The notes under the pieces are model-generated. The model saw only the letters and a program-made list of their open reading frames with translations, searched no databases and was not told the DNA's origin. A program made the translations under genes and the position numbers. From NCBI GenBank assembly GCA_902800965.1, contig CADCGK010000016.1, forward strand, positions 1-59,899: DNA of 59,899 nucleotides. Reading direction: 5' to 3'. Positions within the stretch are counted from its first letter, which is position 1; each line of letters starts with the position of its first letter. This document shows, piece after piece, positions 35,688-44,800 of this stretch. The stretch comes from an uncultured Bacteroidia bacterium. Its GTDB lineage: Bacteria > Bacteroidota > Bacteroidia > Bacteroidales > F082.

Positions 35688-36739
35688 TCAGGAAATTGCT
35701 CTATGGTTTGGCGGTGCTATGGGGTGTCGCCACGTTGGTGTTTTTCCTGTTTAACATCCTTCCTGGCGATCCTGCCCAGATGATGCTCGGCCAGCGTGCT
35801 GACAAGGAGTCGGTTGATGCCATCCGCGAGGAACTGGGCATGAACCAGAGCCTCGGAAAGCAGTATGTTGACTATCTCAATGACATTGTCCCGCTTTCAT
35901 TTTATGATATCTCGAAAGGAGAGGAAAAGCTGGAACGATTGTCACCATACGCCAAAATTGCGACTATTGGATCGACGGCTGTGGTACTGAAAGCGCCTTA
36001 TTTGAGAATGTCGTATCAAAGCAAGCGCAAGGTGTCGAGCATCTTGGGAGAGGCATTCCCCAACACTTTGCTATTAGCGGTGGTATCCATCTCTTTTGCC
36101 TTTATATTGGGCTTGTTAATTGGCATTCTGACGGCCATATTGAATACTAACTTCCTCAACAAGCTCACCTTGTTTATTACCACCATAGGCATGTCGTTGC
36201 CATCCTTTTTCGCCGCTATCCTGATGGCATGGATTTTTGGCTTTATTCTCGAGGATGTCACAGGGTTGAGCATGACGGGAAGCCTTTATACTGTGGATGA
36301 ATATGGTCGTGGCGAATACCTTACCCTGTCCAACCTCATCCTGCCAGCCCTGACCTTGGGCATGCGTCCCTTGGCGGTGGTGGTGGAGCTTACACGCACT
36401 TCGTTGTTGGAGGCTATGTCGATGGATTATGTCAGGACGGCCAAAGCCAAAGGACTGAAGCCATGGCGTGTCATCTGCGTCCATGCGTTGCGCAATGCCC
36501 TGAATCCTGTGGTGACGGCTATCTCGGGCTGGTTCGCCTCGCTGATGGCAGGTGCTGTCTTTGTCGAATACGTTTTCGACTGGAAAGGCATTGGAGTGGT
36601 GGTTGTGGATGCCTTGGAGAAATACGACTTTCCAGTGATCATGGGAGCTGTGTTGCTCATCGCAGTGATGCTTATCATCGTGAACTTGATCGTTGACATC
36701 ATCTATGGCGTCATCGATCCGAGAGTGAGGATTAGTTAG
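35672..36739 (+). CDS. DppB/OppB-like ABC transporter permease (solitary)
   Basis: 355 residues, oligopeptide-type permease. N-terminal YIIRKLLYGLAVLWGVATLVFFLFNILPGDPAQMMLG (about 4-39) with the PGDP motif, and the EAA-type cytoplasmic loop EAMSMDYVRTAKAKGLKPWRVICVHALRNALNPVV (about 247-281). Six transmembrane helices. Family members normally sit with DppC, ATPases and a binding protein; none is in the window. It also has an extended region after helix 1 (about 75-125) without a clear transporter motif. The ATG overlaps the DoxX gene end by 16 bases, so they are co-translated. Confidence 0.9.
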   Translation: MGSYIIRKLLYGLAVLWGVATLVFFLFNILPGDPAQMMLGQRADKESVDAIREELGMNQSLGKQYVDYLNDIVPLSFYDISKGEEKLERLSPYAKIATIGSTAVVLKAPYLRMSYQSKRKVSSILGEAFPNTLLLAVVSISFAFILGLLIGILTAILNTNFLNKLTLFITTIGMSLPSFFAAILMAWIFGFILEDVTGLSMTGSLYTVDEYGRGEYLTLSNLILPALTLGMRPLAVVVELTRTSLLEAMSMDYVRTAKAKGLKPWRVICVHALRNALNPVVTAISGWFASLMAGAVFVEYVFDWKGIGVVVVDALEKYDFPVIMGAVLLIAVMLIIVNLIVDIIYGVIDPRVRIS

Positions 36740-36764
36740 GAGTGAGGAGTTAGGAGTGAGGAGT
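36734..36764 (+). repeat. GGAGTTAGGAGTGA repeat acting as leader
   Basis: Units TTAGGAGTGAGGAGTTAGGAGTGAGGAG run from the permease stop to the next ATG (36765). The final GGAG lies at an ideal Shine-Dalgarno distance, so the repeat may act as the ribosome binding site. A second copy is at 44656-44695. Confidence 0.7.
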
Positions 36765-37724
36765 ATGAAAAGAGCGTTTATACTGATCATGATGCTGATT
36801 GTTCTGCCTTTGACATCATCGGCTCAGTTGATGGCTTGCCGGGGTTTTGTGGAGGATAGCTATAACTTCTGGCTTTATCTGCCTGAGACTTACGAAAAGG
36901 CCGAAGAGTTGCCTGTGGTGATGTTTCTGCATGGCAAGAGCCTGAGTGGTGATTCGTTAGAGATGGTGCTACGTTACGGTTGTATCGATGCCATCATTAG
37001 GGGACGTAAGATCAACGCTATGGTGGTGGCTCCACAAGCGCAGGAAGCCTGGAATCCCCAACGTGTCATGGCCATTTATGACTGGCTCGACGACCATTAC
37101 AAAGTGGACACCAACCGGTTCTATGTGCTTGGCATGAGCATGGGCGGCTATGGCACTTTGGACGTGGCAGCTGCGTATCCCGACAGGGTGGCGGCAGCAA
37201 TTGCCTTGTGTGGTGGCGCCTCAGGCAAAGAACTCTGCAGCTTGAGCACCTTGCCTTTATGGATCGTTCATGGCACAGCCGATGAGTTGGTGCCAGTGTG
37301 GTGCTCCGATCGCGTGGTTGACTCCATTCGCTCATGTGGCGATACTACAAGGTTGATTTATAACCGCTTGGAAGGGGAGAACCATTCCCGATTGGCAAGG
37401 GTGTTCTACCTCGAACAAACCTATAAGTGGCTGTTTTCCCATTCATTGCTGGATAAAGACCGCCCCGTCAACAGGTCTTACTCCATGTCAACGGAACTGT
37501 TGAATGTGGCATACGACGATATGGGGAAGGTTTACCCCATAGAGATCATTGAGGCAGAATGCCCACCGTTGAGGGACAGGATGAAATACCATGTGGTGAA
37601 GAAAGGAGAAAGTCTGGCCGAGATTGCCGTGGAGAATTACACCACCGTCTCCATCCTTTGTAGACTCAACAACTTCAAGAAAACCACCAAAATGTGGGCC
37701 GGACGAAAGATTCGGGTGAAATAA
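36765..37724 (+). CDS. Secreted alpha/beta-hydrolase fused to a C-terminal LysM domain
   Basis: 319 residues from ATG 36765. Signal peptide MKRAFILIMMLIVLPLTSSAQ. Hydrolase core resembles PHB-depolymerase/esterase-like enzymes: FLHGKSLSGDS (oxyanion zone), nucleophile Ser in GMSMGGYGTL (about 123-132), acid Asp in HGTADELVP, catalytic His in GENHSRL. The C-terminus (about 270-319) is a LysM unit: YHVVKKGESLAEIAVENYTTVSILCRLNNFKKTTKMWAGRKIRV. LysM suggests the enzyme is held on peptidoglycan and works on an ester or peptide in the wall. The two-domain fusion is uncommon. The substrate is unknown. It follows the DppB-like permease after a repeat-made leader. Confidence 0.85.
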   Translation: MKRAFILIMMLIVLPLTSSAQLMACRGFVEDSYNFWLYLPETYEKAEELPVVMFLHGKSLSGDSLEMVLRYGCIDAIIRGRKINAMVVAPQAQEAWNPQRVMAIYDWLDDHYKVDTNRFYVLGMSMGGYGTLDVAAAYPDRVAAAIALCGGASGKELCSLSTLPLWIVHGTADELVPVWCSDRVVDSIRSCGDTTRLIYNRLEGENHSRLARVFYLEQTYKWLFSHSLLDKDRPVNRSYSMSTELLNVAYDDMGKVYPIEIIEAECPPLRDRMKYHVVKKGESLAEIAVENYTTVSILCRLNNFKKTTKMWAGRKIRVK

Positions 37725-37727
37725 GTC

Positions 37728-38483
37728 TTAATTGAGCATCCACGCCACACCGCCTCCGATGCAAGTGCACTTTTTTTGCTGGAGGCTAAAATCAGCTTCG
37801 ATGTCCAGTTGAAGTCTGGGTGACAATGCTAAGCAGAAGCCAAATTCAGTGTAATATTCGTTTCCCTCAGGATGAAGGTAATTGAATGTTTCAGCATATG
37901 CTCCCAAATTTTCCAAAATATTGAATCCAAGGCACAGGGATAGGAAAGTGGTGGGTGTTGCCGTCTCTCCATCCCATTCCGCTCCGGCGTTGTAACAAAC
38001 ATAAAACCAGTCATTAATAGCGTTTTCGAAAATGAGGTATAGGGATGGTGCCAGATGAGAAGGAAGGAAGTCGGTAGAACCTATATGCGGCGACTGGAAT
38101 TCCGCAAGCACACCGATAGAGGGAATCAATCCATCGCCATCATAGCATTTGATCTTCGTCCCAAAGGTAAGCGGGGAAATGCCCATTTGCTTGGTGAGGC
38201 TTCCTACTTCCTCGTGCAGCGGAAAGTCGGTGCTAACCCTAAGCTCCACGTTTTCAAAAATGCCGTACCTGACAATAGTGCTGGGCATGGTGATGGTTCG
38301 GTTGCCTTCGGCATCACGTTCGACACTGAAACCATTTTCCCATGAGATCTTATGCAATGGCAGCACGTCAGTGCCCCAAGTGTAGCCAGGCCGGTCGGTG
38401 GGGAAAAAGACCTCTTCTTCTTCCTGCGCATAGCAGAAAACGGTCATCGTCAACAGAACGAGAAACAAGATGCTTTTTTTCAT
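37728..38483 (-). CDS. Transporter-like outer-membrane beta-barrel protein (MetA-pathway/PF13557-like)
   Basis: 251 residues from ATG 38483 with signal peptide MKKSILFLVLLTMTVFCYAQ. A typical opening follows: FFPTDRPGYTWGTDVLPLHKISWENGF, then alternating beta-strand pattern and aromatic girdle residues. This opening (TDRPG.T.G) is that of small outer-membrane barrels grouped with the MetA-pathway transporter family. It is convergent with the esterase-LysM gene (3 bases between stops). Substrate unknown; it may be a structural barrel rather than a transporter. The start is set by the signal peptide. Confidence 0.75.
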   Translation of the reverse strand: MKKSILFLVLLTMTVFCYAQEEEEVFFPTDRPGYTWGTDVLPLHKISWENGFSVERDAEGNRTITMPSTIVRYGIFENVELRVSTDFPLHEEVGSLTKQMGISPLTFGTKIKCYDGDGLIPSIGVLAEFQSPHIGSTDFLPSHLAPSLYLIFENAINDWFYVCYNAGAEWDGETATPTTFLSLCLGFNILENLGAYAETFNYLHPEGNEYYTEFGFCLALSPRLQLDIEADFSLQQKKCTCIGGGVAWMLN

Positions 38484-38524
38484 GGTTGCAAAGTATAAAC
38501 TGGACAAAATTACAAAATATTCCG

Positions 38525-38532
38525 TATCTTTG
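38525..38532 (+). promoter_or_regulatory. -7 promoter box of tpiA
   Basis: TATCTTTG at 38525-38532, about 57 bases upstream of the tpiA ATG. The leader contains AAATCTTT/AATATTTAAATC units (38552-38585), another low-complexity repeat. Confidence 0.6.
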
Positions 38533-38588
38533 CCTATCATGAGTTATTCTTGAAATCTTTGAATATTTAAATCTTTAAATCTATTGAT

Positions 38589-39368
38589 ATGCGTAGCAAA
38601 ATCGTAGCAGGAAACTGGAAAATGAACCTCACTTTTGATGAGGCTGAAACCTTGGTAAATGACATTCTCGACCGTTTGGAAGAGCAGGATGAGATAAAAT
38701 GTGAAGTGATCATCTGCCCGCCGTTCCCTTATTTGGAAATGCTTACCGACATGGAATTCGAGGAACAGCGCTTCAACGTGGGTGCGCAGAACTGTAGCGC
38801 TTATGACAAGGGTGCCTATACCGGAGAAGTTTCGGCCAAGATGCTGAAATCACTCGATGTGGATTACTGCATCATCGGACATAGCGAAAGGAGAAAGTAT
38901 TTTGGCGAGACCAACGAGATCCTAGCAGAGAAGATCAACCGTGTGATTGAGAACAACATGTCGCCCATCTATTGCGTGGGAGAGGTGCTCGAAGAACGTG
39001 AGGCAGGACGCCATTTCGAAGTGGTGAAGGAACAACTGGAAAAAGGCTTGTTCCATCTTGACGGCGACGCCATCTACGATGCTATCATCGCCTACGAACC
39101 TGTTTGGGCAATTGGCACAGGCAAAACAGCTACTCCGGAACAGGCACAGGAGATGCATGCCTATATCCGTTCCTTGGTGAAGGAACACTACGACCAGGCG
39201 GCCGCTGACGACATCCGTATCCTTTATGGGGGTAGCTGCAACGCCAAGAATGCCACAGAATTGTTCTCGCAACCCGATGTGGATGGTGGCTTGATCGGTG
39301 GCGCCTCACTCAAAGCGGATGATTTCGTTTCCATTTGCCAACAGGCCTCGGTTATAGTTGAGAGTTGA
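38589..39368 (+). CDS. tpiA: Triosephosphate isomerase
   Basis: Glycolytic enzyme interconverting dihydroxyacetone phosphate and glyceraldehyde 3-phosphate; 259 residues. Seen: VAGNWKMN with catalytic Lys (residues about 6-13), HSERRKYFGE with catalytic His (about 98-107), AYEPVWAIGTGKTATPEQA with catalytic Glu (about 170-188), and phosphate loop YGGSCNAKNA near 220 (family elsewhere GGSV). It lies between the transporter-like gene (opposite strand) and prmA, whose ATG is 3 bases after the tpiA stop, so tpiA, prmA and the giant protein gene are probably one operon. Confidence 0.98.
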   Translation: MRSKIVAGNWKMNLTFDEAETLVNDILDRLEEQDEIKCEVIICPPFPYLEMLTDMEFEEQRFNVGAQNCSAYDKGAYTGEVSAKMLKSLDVDYCIIGHSERRKYFGETNEILAEKINRVIENNMSPIYCVGEVLEEREAGRHFEVVKEQLEKGLFHLDGDAIYDAIIAYEPVWAIGTGKTATPEQAQEMHAYIRSLVKEHYDQAAADDIRILYGGSCNAKNATELFSQPDVDGGLIGGASLKADDFVSICQQASVIVES

Positions 39369-39371
39369 GTG

Positions 39372-40199
39372 ATGAAAACGATTGAATATACATTTACGCT
39401 GCCAGGCTCGGACATTCAGCACGACATGCTGACGACAATGCTGGGTGAGCTTGGCTTCGACTCCTTCATGGATGACGACATGACGCTGAAAGCGTATTGT
39501 TCCGCTGATCAGCGTGATGACCTCGCGGTGGAAGAGCTGTTGAGGATGGATGCTTTCAAAGGCCTTCATCTCATTGATGTGGCTGAGATGCCCGACAAAG
39601 ACTGGAATGAGCTTTGGGAAGCATCTTATCAGCCCGTGGTCATTAATGAACGGTGTCGGGTAAGGGCGCCGTTTCATGAAGCGGATGACAGCTATGAATT
39701 TGACTTGGTCATCGAGCCCAAGATGTCGTTTGGCACCGCCAATCATGAGACTACGGCGCAGATCATCCAACTCATGCTGGAGACGGATTTCAAGGGCAAA
39801 GACGTGCTTGACATGGGGAGCGGTACAGCAGTGTTGGCGATCTTGGCCAAGAAGTTGGGCGCTGCCCATACAGTGGCCATCGACAATGACGAATGGGCCT
39901 ATAAGAATGCCTTTACCAACATTGCTCTCAATGGCATCGATGACATCGATATCATTCTTGGCGACGCAGCGGCTATCCAAGGTTCGTTCGATGTGGTGCT
40001 GGCCAATATCAACCGCAACATCTTGTTGAGGGACATGCATTGCTATGTAGCAGCCATGCGGTCTGATGCACATATCTTCTTCAGCGGTTTTTATGAGGAA
40101 GACCTCGATAGTATCAAGAACGAGGCACGACGATTGGGGCTGCATTACCAGCGCCATCTCTCCAGAAATAACTGGGTGGCTGCGGAGTTCGTAAAATAA
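39372..40199 (+). CDS. prmA: Ribosomal protein L11 methyltransferase
   Basis: SAM-dependent methylase of lysines in ribosomal protein L11; 275 residues from ATG 39372 (a GTG at 39369 is also possible). N-terminal substrate-binding domain (YTFTLPGSDIQHDMLTTMLGELGFDSF), then the Rossmann domain: motif I DMGSGTAVLAILAKKLGA (about 152-169), AIDNDEWAYKNAFTNIALNG (acidic loop) and DVVLANINRNILLRDM with the NxN substrate loop. It is coupled to tpiA and followed 5 bases later by the 1483-residue exported protein gene. Confidence 0.96.
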   Translation: MKTIEYTFTLPGSDIQHDMLTTMLGELGFDSFMDDDMTLKAYCSADQRDDLAVEELLRMDAFKGLHLIDVAEMPDKDWNELWEASYQPVVINERCRVRAPFHEADDSYEFDLVIEPKMSFGTANHETTAQIIQLMLETDFKGKDVLDMGSGTAVLAILAKKLGAAHTVAIDNDEWAYKNAFTNIALNGIDDIDIILGDAAAIQGSFDVVLANINRNILLRDMHCYVAAMRSDAHIFFSGFYEEDLDSIKNEARRLGLHYQRHLSRNNWVAAEFVK

Positions 40200-40204
40200 A
40201 AGAC

Positions 40205-43200
40205 ATGAAAAAGGTTGTAACGGTACTCGTTGCGTTTTTTGCCATCGCTTTGGGAGGCATGGCTCAAACCTCACATTTCTCTACTGATAGAGACAGATTC
40301 ATCGAAGAACTGAAGTCCTATCTGACTTCTTCGAGTTCGAAAGACGACAAGGCTGAGGCTGAAGCTTTGATGAACGATTTCCGTGGCGTCTGGACCATGC
40401 ATTATGACGCCACTGAAGCAGCCCTTGCCATCGATCTATATGAGTTGATACGCAGTAAGACGGGCAATCGCGCCTATTACAACATCTTTACATTCACTGA
40501 AATATTGCTTCGTGCTCCCTATAACGGCATGACAAAGGGCGATATGAACCGGTTTCTTGCTTTTACCAAGCATCGCTTCTCACAACGGCAGAACCGGATG
40601 GAAAAATACCTGAAGTCGTGTCGTGATCTTTTTGTTGACCATGTGTTGGGGGAAAAAGGCGCTACGCAATGGGTCGCCCCCAATGCAAATTTCACCTTTC
40701 CTTCCGATACGGCATGTGTTTTCGTTGTAAAGCAATGCGATCTCATGCTCAAGTCGCCGAATGACCAATCGATCATTCACAATACATACGGCAAGATTGA
40801 TCTTGAACGCCATCTATGGATAGGTCAAGGTGGCCGAGTGGACTGGAGCCGTTTCGGGATTCCTACCGATAAGGTGTATGGCGTTCTTAATGATTATCAG
40901 ATCAATTTGAATACCTCCAACTACAGTATAGATGCCATCGAGTTTTATCATAAGGATTATTTTACCCAGCCTTGTCTTTGTACTTTTGAGGATGCTGTAA
41001 CTAACGCGGCGCCCAATAGCAAGACATTGTTCCCTAAGGCTATGTCGAAAGGCGGTCATGTGGAGTTTGGTAAGCTGTTTGGAAACATTGATTTTCTGGG
41101 AGGGTTCGGCATGGTGGGCAATGCTGTGAACTTTTTCGGTGATGGTGATCATCCCGCCCAGTTTGTCTTCAAGCACCGCAACCGAGTTACGGTTAGGGTC
41201 AAGGCAAAACGTTTCATCATGTCGGAGAACAGTCTGATATCCAGTCAGGCGAGTGCCCGTATTTATCTTTATGACTCAATACATCAGACGATCGACTCCA
41301 TCTATCACAATGATTTGGGTTTCATGTACAATGATAAAAAAAATCAGGTGCTGTTGTACCGCAAGGACAATGGTGTTGGCACAGGTCCTTTTCATGACAC
41401 CTATCATGGATACGACATCTTCTTGGAAGCTATTTATTGGAATAGGAGTGCGGATGTCATGGAATTCAGAAGATTGGAGGGGACCAGTGGTGAAAGTGAA
41501 GGAGTGATTGCTTCGGTGAATTATTTCAGGAAATCGGATTATATGCGAATTCAGGCGTTAGACATGAAGCATCCGATGGAAAACATGAACAAATACGTCG
41601 AGATGTTTGCTGATGATGGCCATCGGTTTAACATCAATGATTATGTCGCATACGTCAAATATCCACTTTCACAAGTGCTGTCGCTGATCCTTAACTTGCA
41701 GGCCGAAGGCTATTTGGAATATGACAAGAACACCCAAATGGTGACAGTGCTGCAGCGTTTCTTCGACGTGTTGGCGTCAGATCATGAGGAATTTGATTAT
41801 GATGTGATCAGGTTCCAAACCAAGACGACTGAGCGTAGGCCGAATATCCGTCTGTCGCTCCGGTCCAACGACATGCAGGTCTTCGGTATTTATGACGAGC
41901 AGTCGAAAACGGGTGTGCCTGCGGTAACCTTGAGCGATTTCAAGCATGTCTTGATTTTGCTTGATGAGTCCAGCATCGTGCTGAAAAAACATAGGGATTT
42001 CTTCTTCTCTGGCTGTGTCATGGCAGGTATGTATGAGTTTTTCACCAAAGATTGTTTCTTCAACTATGATCGCTTCGCCATCGTGATGAATGACGTGGAC
42101 TCACTGCGTTTCTATGCGCGTTTCGATGGGAAAGTCTATCCAGTTGAAGGGACTTTGGAGAGGCTTTCGGGAACGTTGGAGATCGATGAGCACGATAACA
42201 AGTCAAGTGTGAGGGAGACCCCTGACTATCCAAAATTCCATTGTCCGGGCAATGCCTATAAGTTTTATAGGACGATCAACGGAGGCGTATTTGATCTTCA
42301 ATTGCCGAGAGATTCGGTTACTAATGAGTATCTTGCCGGTAAATTTTATTATTGTCTTGATCCATTTACAGTTGAGCGGCTCGACAACCTGAACAGTGAG
42401 GATATCTCCCTGAAGGGCAGACTGGTTTCTGGAGGCATCTTCCCTAATATCGTAGAGCCTTTGGTGGTGATGGAAGACCATTCTTTGGGCTTCAGGCATG
42501 TCATCGGCAATGGTGATAACGATAGTTATGCCATGTTTGGCGGTAAAGGAGGGTTCCATCAGGAGGTGTTCCTGTCCAACGAAGGCTTTTATGGACAAGG
42601 TCGGATGGATGTGGAGACCTCGGAGTTCGTGTCTCCTCATTTTGATTTTTATCTTGACTCGGTTACTGCTGCGGTACAGTCTTTTGTGATGCATGAAAGC
42701 AATGTGGGAGGATCCTTCCCGAAGGCTTCTTGTGGCCCACTCGAGATGAAATGGGACCTTACCGAACCGCAGCTGTATGCCGTTACTCAGGAGGAACCCA
42801 TCTGCATGTATGACAGCACCTACTTTAGAGGCATGGCCAAATTGTCCGGCGACGGTTTCCTCGGCGATGGCGTGCTTTCCTTTGGCTTGACGCGTTTTAA
42901 CTCGAAATATTTTGATTTTGACTCTCGTTCATTTGTGGCCGATTCTTCCAATTTCGTGTTGTATGATGAGGATGGTGTGACCGAAGCGTTTTTGGCTGAC
43001 AATTATCGCACCCATGCGGATTTAAGCGGCAAATCGGTGCGATATGAGTATCTTGATTCGAAAAGTAATTTGGATTTCCCGTTGAATAAGTTCTATTGTT
43101 CCTTGAATCAGGCGGAGTGGAACATGGCGTCCAACAGCATTCACCTGCATGGCGACGCGGCTGAGTTTGTGTCGCTGCTACCAGAGCAAGACTCGCTTTC

Positions 43201-44656
43201 ATTTTATAGCACCAATGCTGACTATGATATGGATGAGTATGTCATCCATGCCCATGAAGTAAAGTCGGTGTATGTAGCTGATGCAGAGATTGTGCCTTGG
43301 GATTCCAACATCGACATCTTGCGCAATGCCGAAATCAGTCCTTTAGAGCATGCTACCATCGTAGCTGACACCGCTAACCGTAGACATGAGTATAAAGACG
43401 CTGCGGTATCTATCTATAGCCGCCATAATTATACTGCCTTGGGAATCAAAGACTATCTTGACGCTGATGGTGTCGCCACGCCATTGTTCTATGATGTGAT
43501 CAACCCTGTTGACGGTGTCACAGTGGCCCATGCCGAAGTTCCCGACACGTTGAATTTCATGCTGAATCCGTATTTTGGCTTCAAGGGCGAGATCATCTCG
43601 ACAGCTTCCAAGCCGTTTGACTTGTTTGATGGTTATTACCGTTTGGAACAGCCATGCCTTGAAGATACAGTTTGGTTTGTTTCTTCTTCGGAGATTGACC
43701 CCGCAGCGGTCAGTATCGTTGTTGACTTGGACAAAGTGCGAAGAGTGCGTCAGGGCATTTTCAATGGCTTGTGCTATGAATACGGCAGCAGTGGAGGCTA
43801 TCATGTCAATTTCATGAAGCCAATGAATCCTGAGACTATTCCGGTGACCATGCCAGACGGATACTTGTCATACGATGTGGAAAACCAGAGCTATGTGATT
43901 CAGGATACACTGCGTACTGATCAGAGTTTGAGACTATCTGAACGTTGTGTGGTAACTCAGCACGGTGCTTCCAACTTGGCTTTTGAAGAAGGTTTGACAC
44001 ATTTTGAGTGTTACGGAGATTACATGGGTTATCCTAACGATAGTACCACCATTGAGGTGTTGAATGTGTTCAATGTGCCGATTCTTGACGATGAGGTGTT
44101 GCAGGAGATAGCTGATATTTTCTCGGCCGTGGACGGGGAAGCCGTTGATCTTACCAAGACCAATTATTTGGCATATCTTCGTTCGGTGAAAGGCAAGGAG
44201 GCGGCTGCTGTGATGCAACAGGAGATCGAGCTCTCGGGCTATCCTGAAGTGCCTTCAGACGGTTTCTATAACAACACCATCGTGATTCCTTCACTTAAGA
44301 TGGTTTGGAATCCCGAGTTGAGAGCTTTTGTGTCAGTGGGCAAGATTGGGTTGGGAAACCTTGGGCCCCATGTCGTAAACCGTTATGTGGATGGTTATGT
44401 CATGTTTGACAAGCGGTTGGGTGTGATCACTTATCTCTTCCAAAATGATTTGTTCATGGCATATATAAGTTATAACTGCGGCGATGGACAATTGCAGATT
44501 CATGCCACGTTTGGAGGCATCAACGCTAAATTGTCAGAAATGGATGAGAAGATGCGTGAGACGAGGTCCGACAACTATTACTTTGGCTATGTAGTAACAC
44601 CGTATGAGGCTCTGAATGGTTTCCTGACCAAACTGAGAAGAGCGGGAGCGTATTGA
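40205..44656 (+). CDS. Giant exported protein of unknown function (1483 residues)
   Basis: Signal peptide MKKVVTVLVAFFAIALGGMAQ, then 1460 residues with no domain I recognise and no T9SS-type C-terminal sorting domain (ends LTKLRRAGAY). The first 250 residues look alpha-helical (FIEELKSYLTSSSSKDDKAEAEALMNDFRGVW; ALAIDLYELIRSKTGNRAYYNIFTFTEILLRAPYNG). Most of the rest is beta-rich, Asp/Tyr/Phe-heavy with short recurring strand-turn patterns (for example YVIQDTLRTDQSLRL; VYVADAEIVPWDSNIDIL), suggesting a large beta-solenoid or multi-jellyroll periplasmic protein. It lies 5 bases after prmA and is probably in the tpiA-prmA transcript. Its size and position imply a conserved envelope role; no function is claimed. 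Confidence 0.75.
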   Translation: MKKVVTVLVAFFAIALGGMAQTSHFSTDRDRFIEELKSYLTSSSSKDDKAEAEALMNDFRGVWTMHYDATEAALAIDLYELIRSKTGNRAYYNIFTFTEILLRAPYNGMTKGDMNRFLAFTKHRFSQRQNRMEKYLKSCRDLFVDHVLGEKGATQWVAPNANFTFPSDTACVFVVKQCDLMLKSPNDQSIIHNTYGKIDLERHLWIGQGGRVDWSRFGIPTDKVYGVLNDYQINLNTSNYSIDAIEFYHKDYFTQPCLCTFEDAVTNAAPNSKTLFPKAMSKGGHVEFGKLFGNIDFLGGFGMVGNAVNFFGDGDHPAQFVFKHRNRVTVRVKAKRFIMSENSLISSQASARIYLYDSIHQTIDSIYHNDLGFMYNDKKNQVLLYRKDNGVGTGPFHDTYHGYDIFLEAIYWNRSADVMEFRRLEGTSGESEGVIASVNYFRKSDYMRIQALDMKHPMENMNKYVEMFADDGHRFNINDYVAYVKYPLSQVLSLILNLQAEGYLEYDKNTQMVTVLQRFFDVLASDHEEFDYDVIRFQTKTTERRPNIRLSLRSNDMQVFGIYDEQSKTGVPAVTLSDFKHVLILLDESSIVLKKHRDFFFSGCVMAGMYEFFTKDCFFNYDRFAIVMNDVDSLRFYARFDGKVYPVEGTLERLSGTLEIDEHDNKSSVRETPDYPKFHCPGNAYKFYRTINGGVFDLQLPRDSVTNEYLAGKFYYCLDPFTVERLDNLNSEDISLKGRLVSGGIFPNIVEPLVVMEDHSLGFRHVIGNGDNDSYAMFGGKGGFHQEVFLSNEGFYGQGRMDVETSEFVSPHFDFYLDSVTAAVQSFVMHESNVGGSFPKASCGPLEMKWDLTEPQLYAVTQEEPICMYDSTYFRGMAKLSGDGFLGDGVLSFGLTRFNSKYFDFDSRSFVADSSNFVLYDEDGVTEAFLADNYRTHADLSGKSVRYEYLDSKSNLDFPLNKFYCSLNQAEWNMASNSIHLHGDAAEFVSLLPEQDSLSFYSTNADYDMDEYVIHAHEVKSVYVADAEIVPWDSNIDILRNAEISPLEHATIVADTANRRHEYKDAAVSIYSRHNYTALGIKDYLDADGVATPLFYDVINPVDGVTVAHAEVPDTLNFMLNPYFGFKGEIISTASKPFDLFDGYYRLEQPCLEDTVWFVSSSEIDPAAVSIVVDLDKVRRVRQGIFNGLCYEYGSSGGYHVNFMKPMNPETIPVTMPDGYLSYDVENQSYVIQDTLRTDQSLRLSERCVVTQHGASNLAFEEGLTHFECYGDYMGYPNDSTTIEVLNVFNVPILDDEVLQEIADIFSAVDGEAVDLTKTNYLAYLRSVKGKEAAAVMQQEIELSGYPEVPSDGFYNNTIVIPSLKMVWNPELRAFVSVGKIGLGNLGPHVVNRYVDGYVMFDKRLGVITYLFQNDLFMAYISYNCGDGQLQIHATFGGINAKLSEMDEKMRETRSDNYYFGYVVTPYEALNGFLTKLRRAGAY

Positions 44657-44695
44657 TAGTTAGGAGTGAGGAGTTAGGAGTGAGGAGTGAGGAGG
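44656..44695 (+). repeat. GTTAGGAGTGAGGAG repeat after the giant gene
   Basis: Four GTGAGGAG/TTAGGAGTGAGGAG units directly after the TGA stop (44654-44656). Same family as 36734-36764. Confidence 0.7.
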
Positions 44696-44736
44696 ACAAT
44701 TTTTTATAGAAAATGATGATGAATTGAATTATTTTG

Positions 44737-44744
44737 TATTTTTG
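44737..44744 (+). promoter_or_regulatory. -7 promoter box of dnaN
   Basis: TATTTTTG with GTAAATTG after it; leader of about 50 bases to ATG 44801. No clear -33 box. Confidence 0.55.
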
Positions 44745-44800
44745 TAAATTGCAAAATTGGATAAATAGCGTAAGAGAATAACAATTAAATACAAGAGAAA

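Noticed and set aside
40205..44656. T9SS cargo for the 1483-residue protein
   Set aside because: There is no C-terminal sorting domain (no PNP..., no G.Y...); the protein ends with LTKLRRAGAY.
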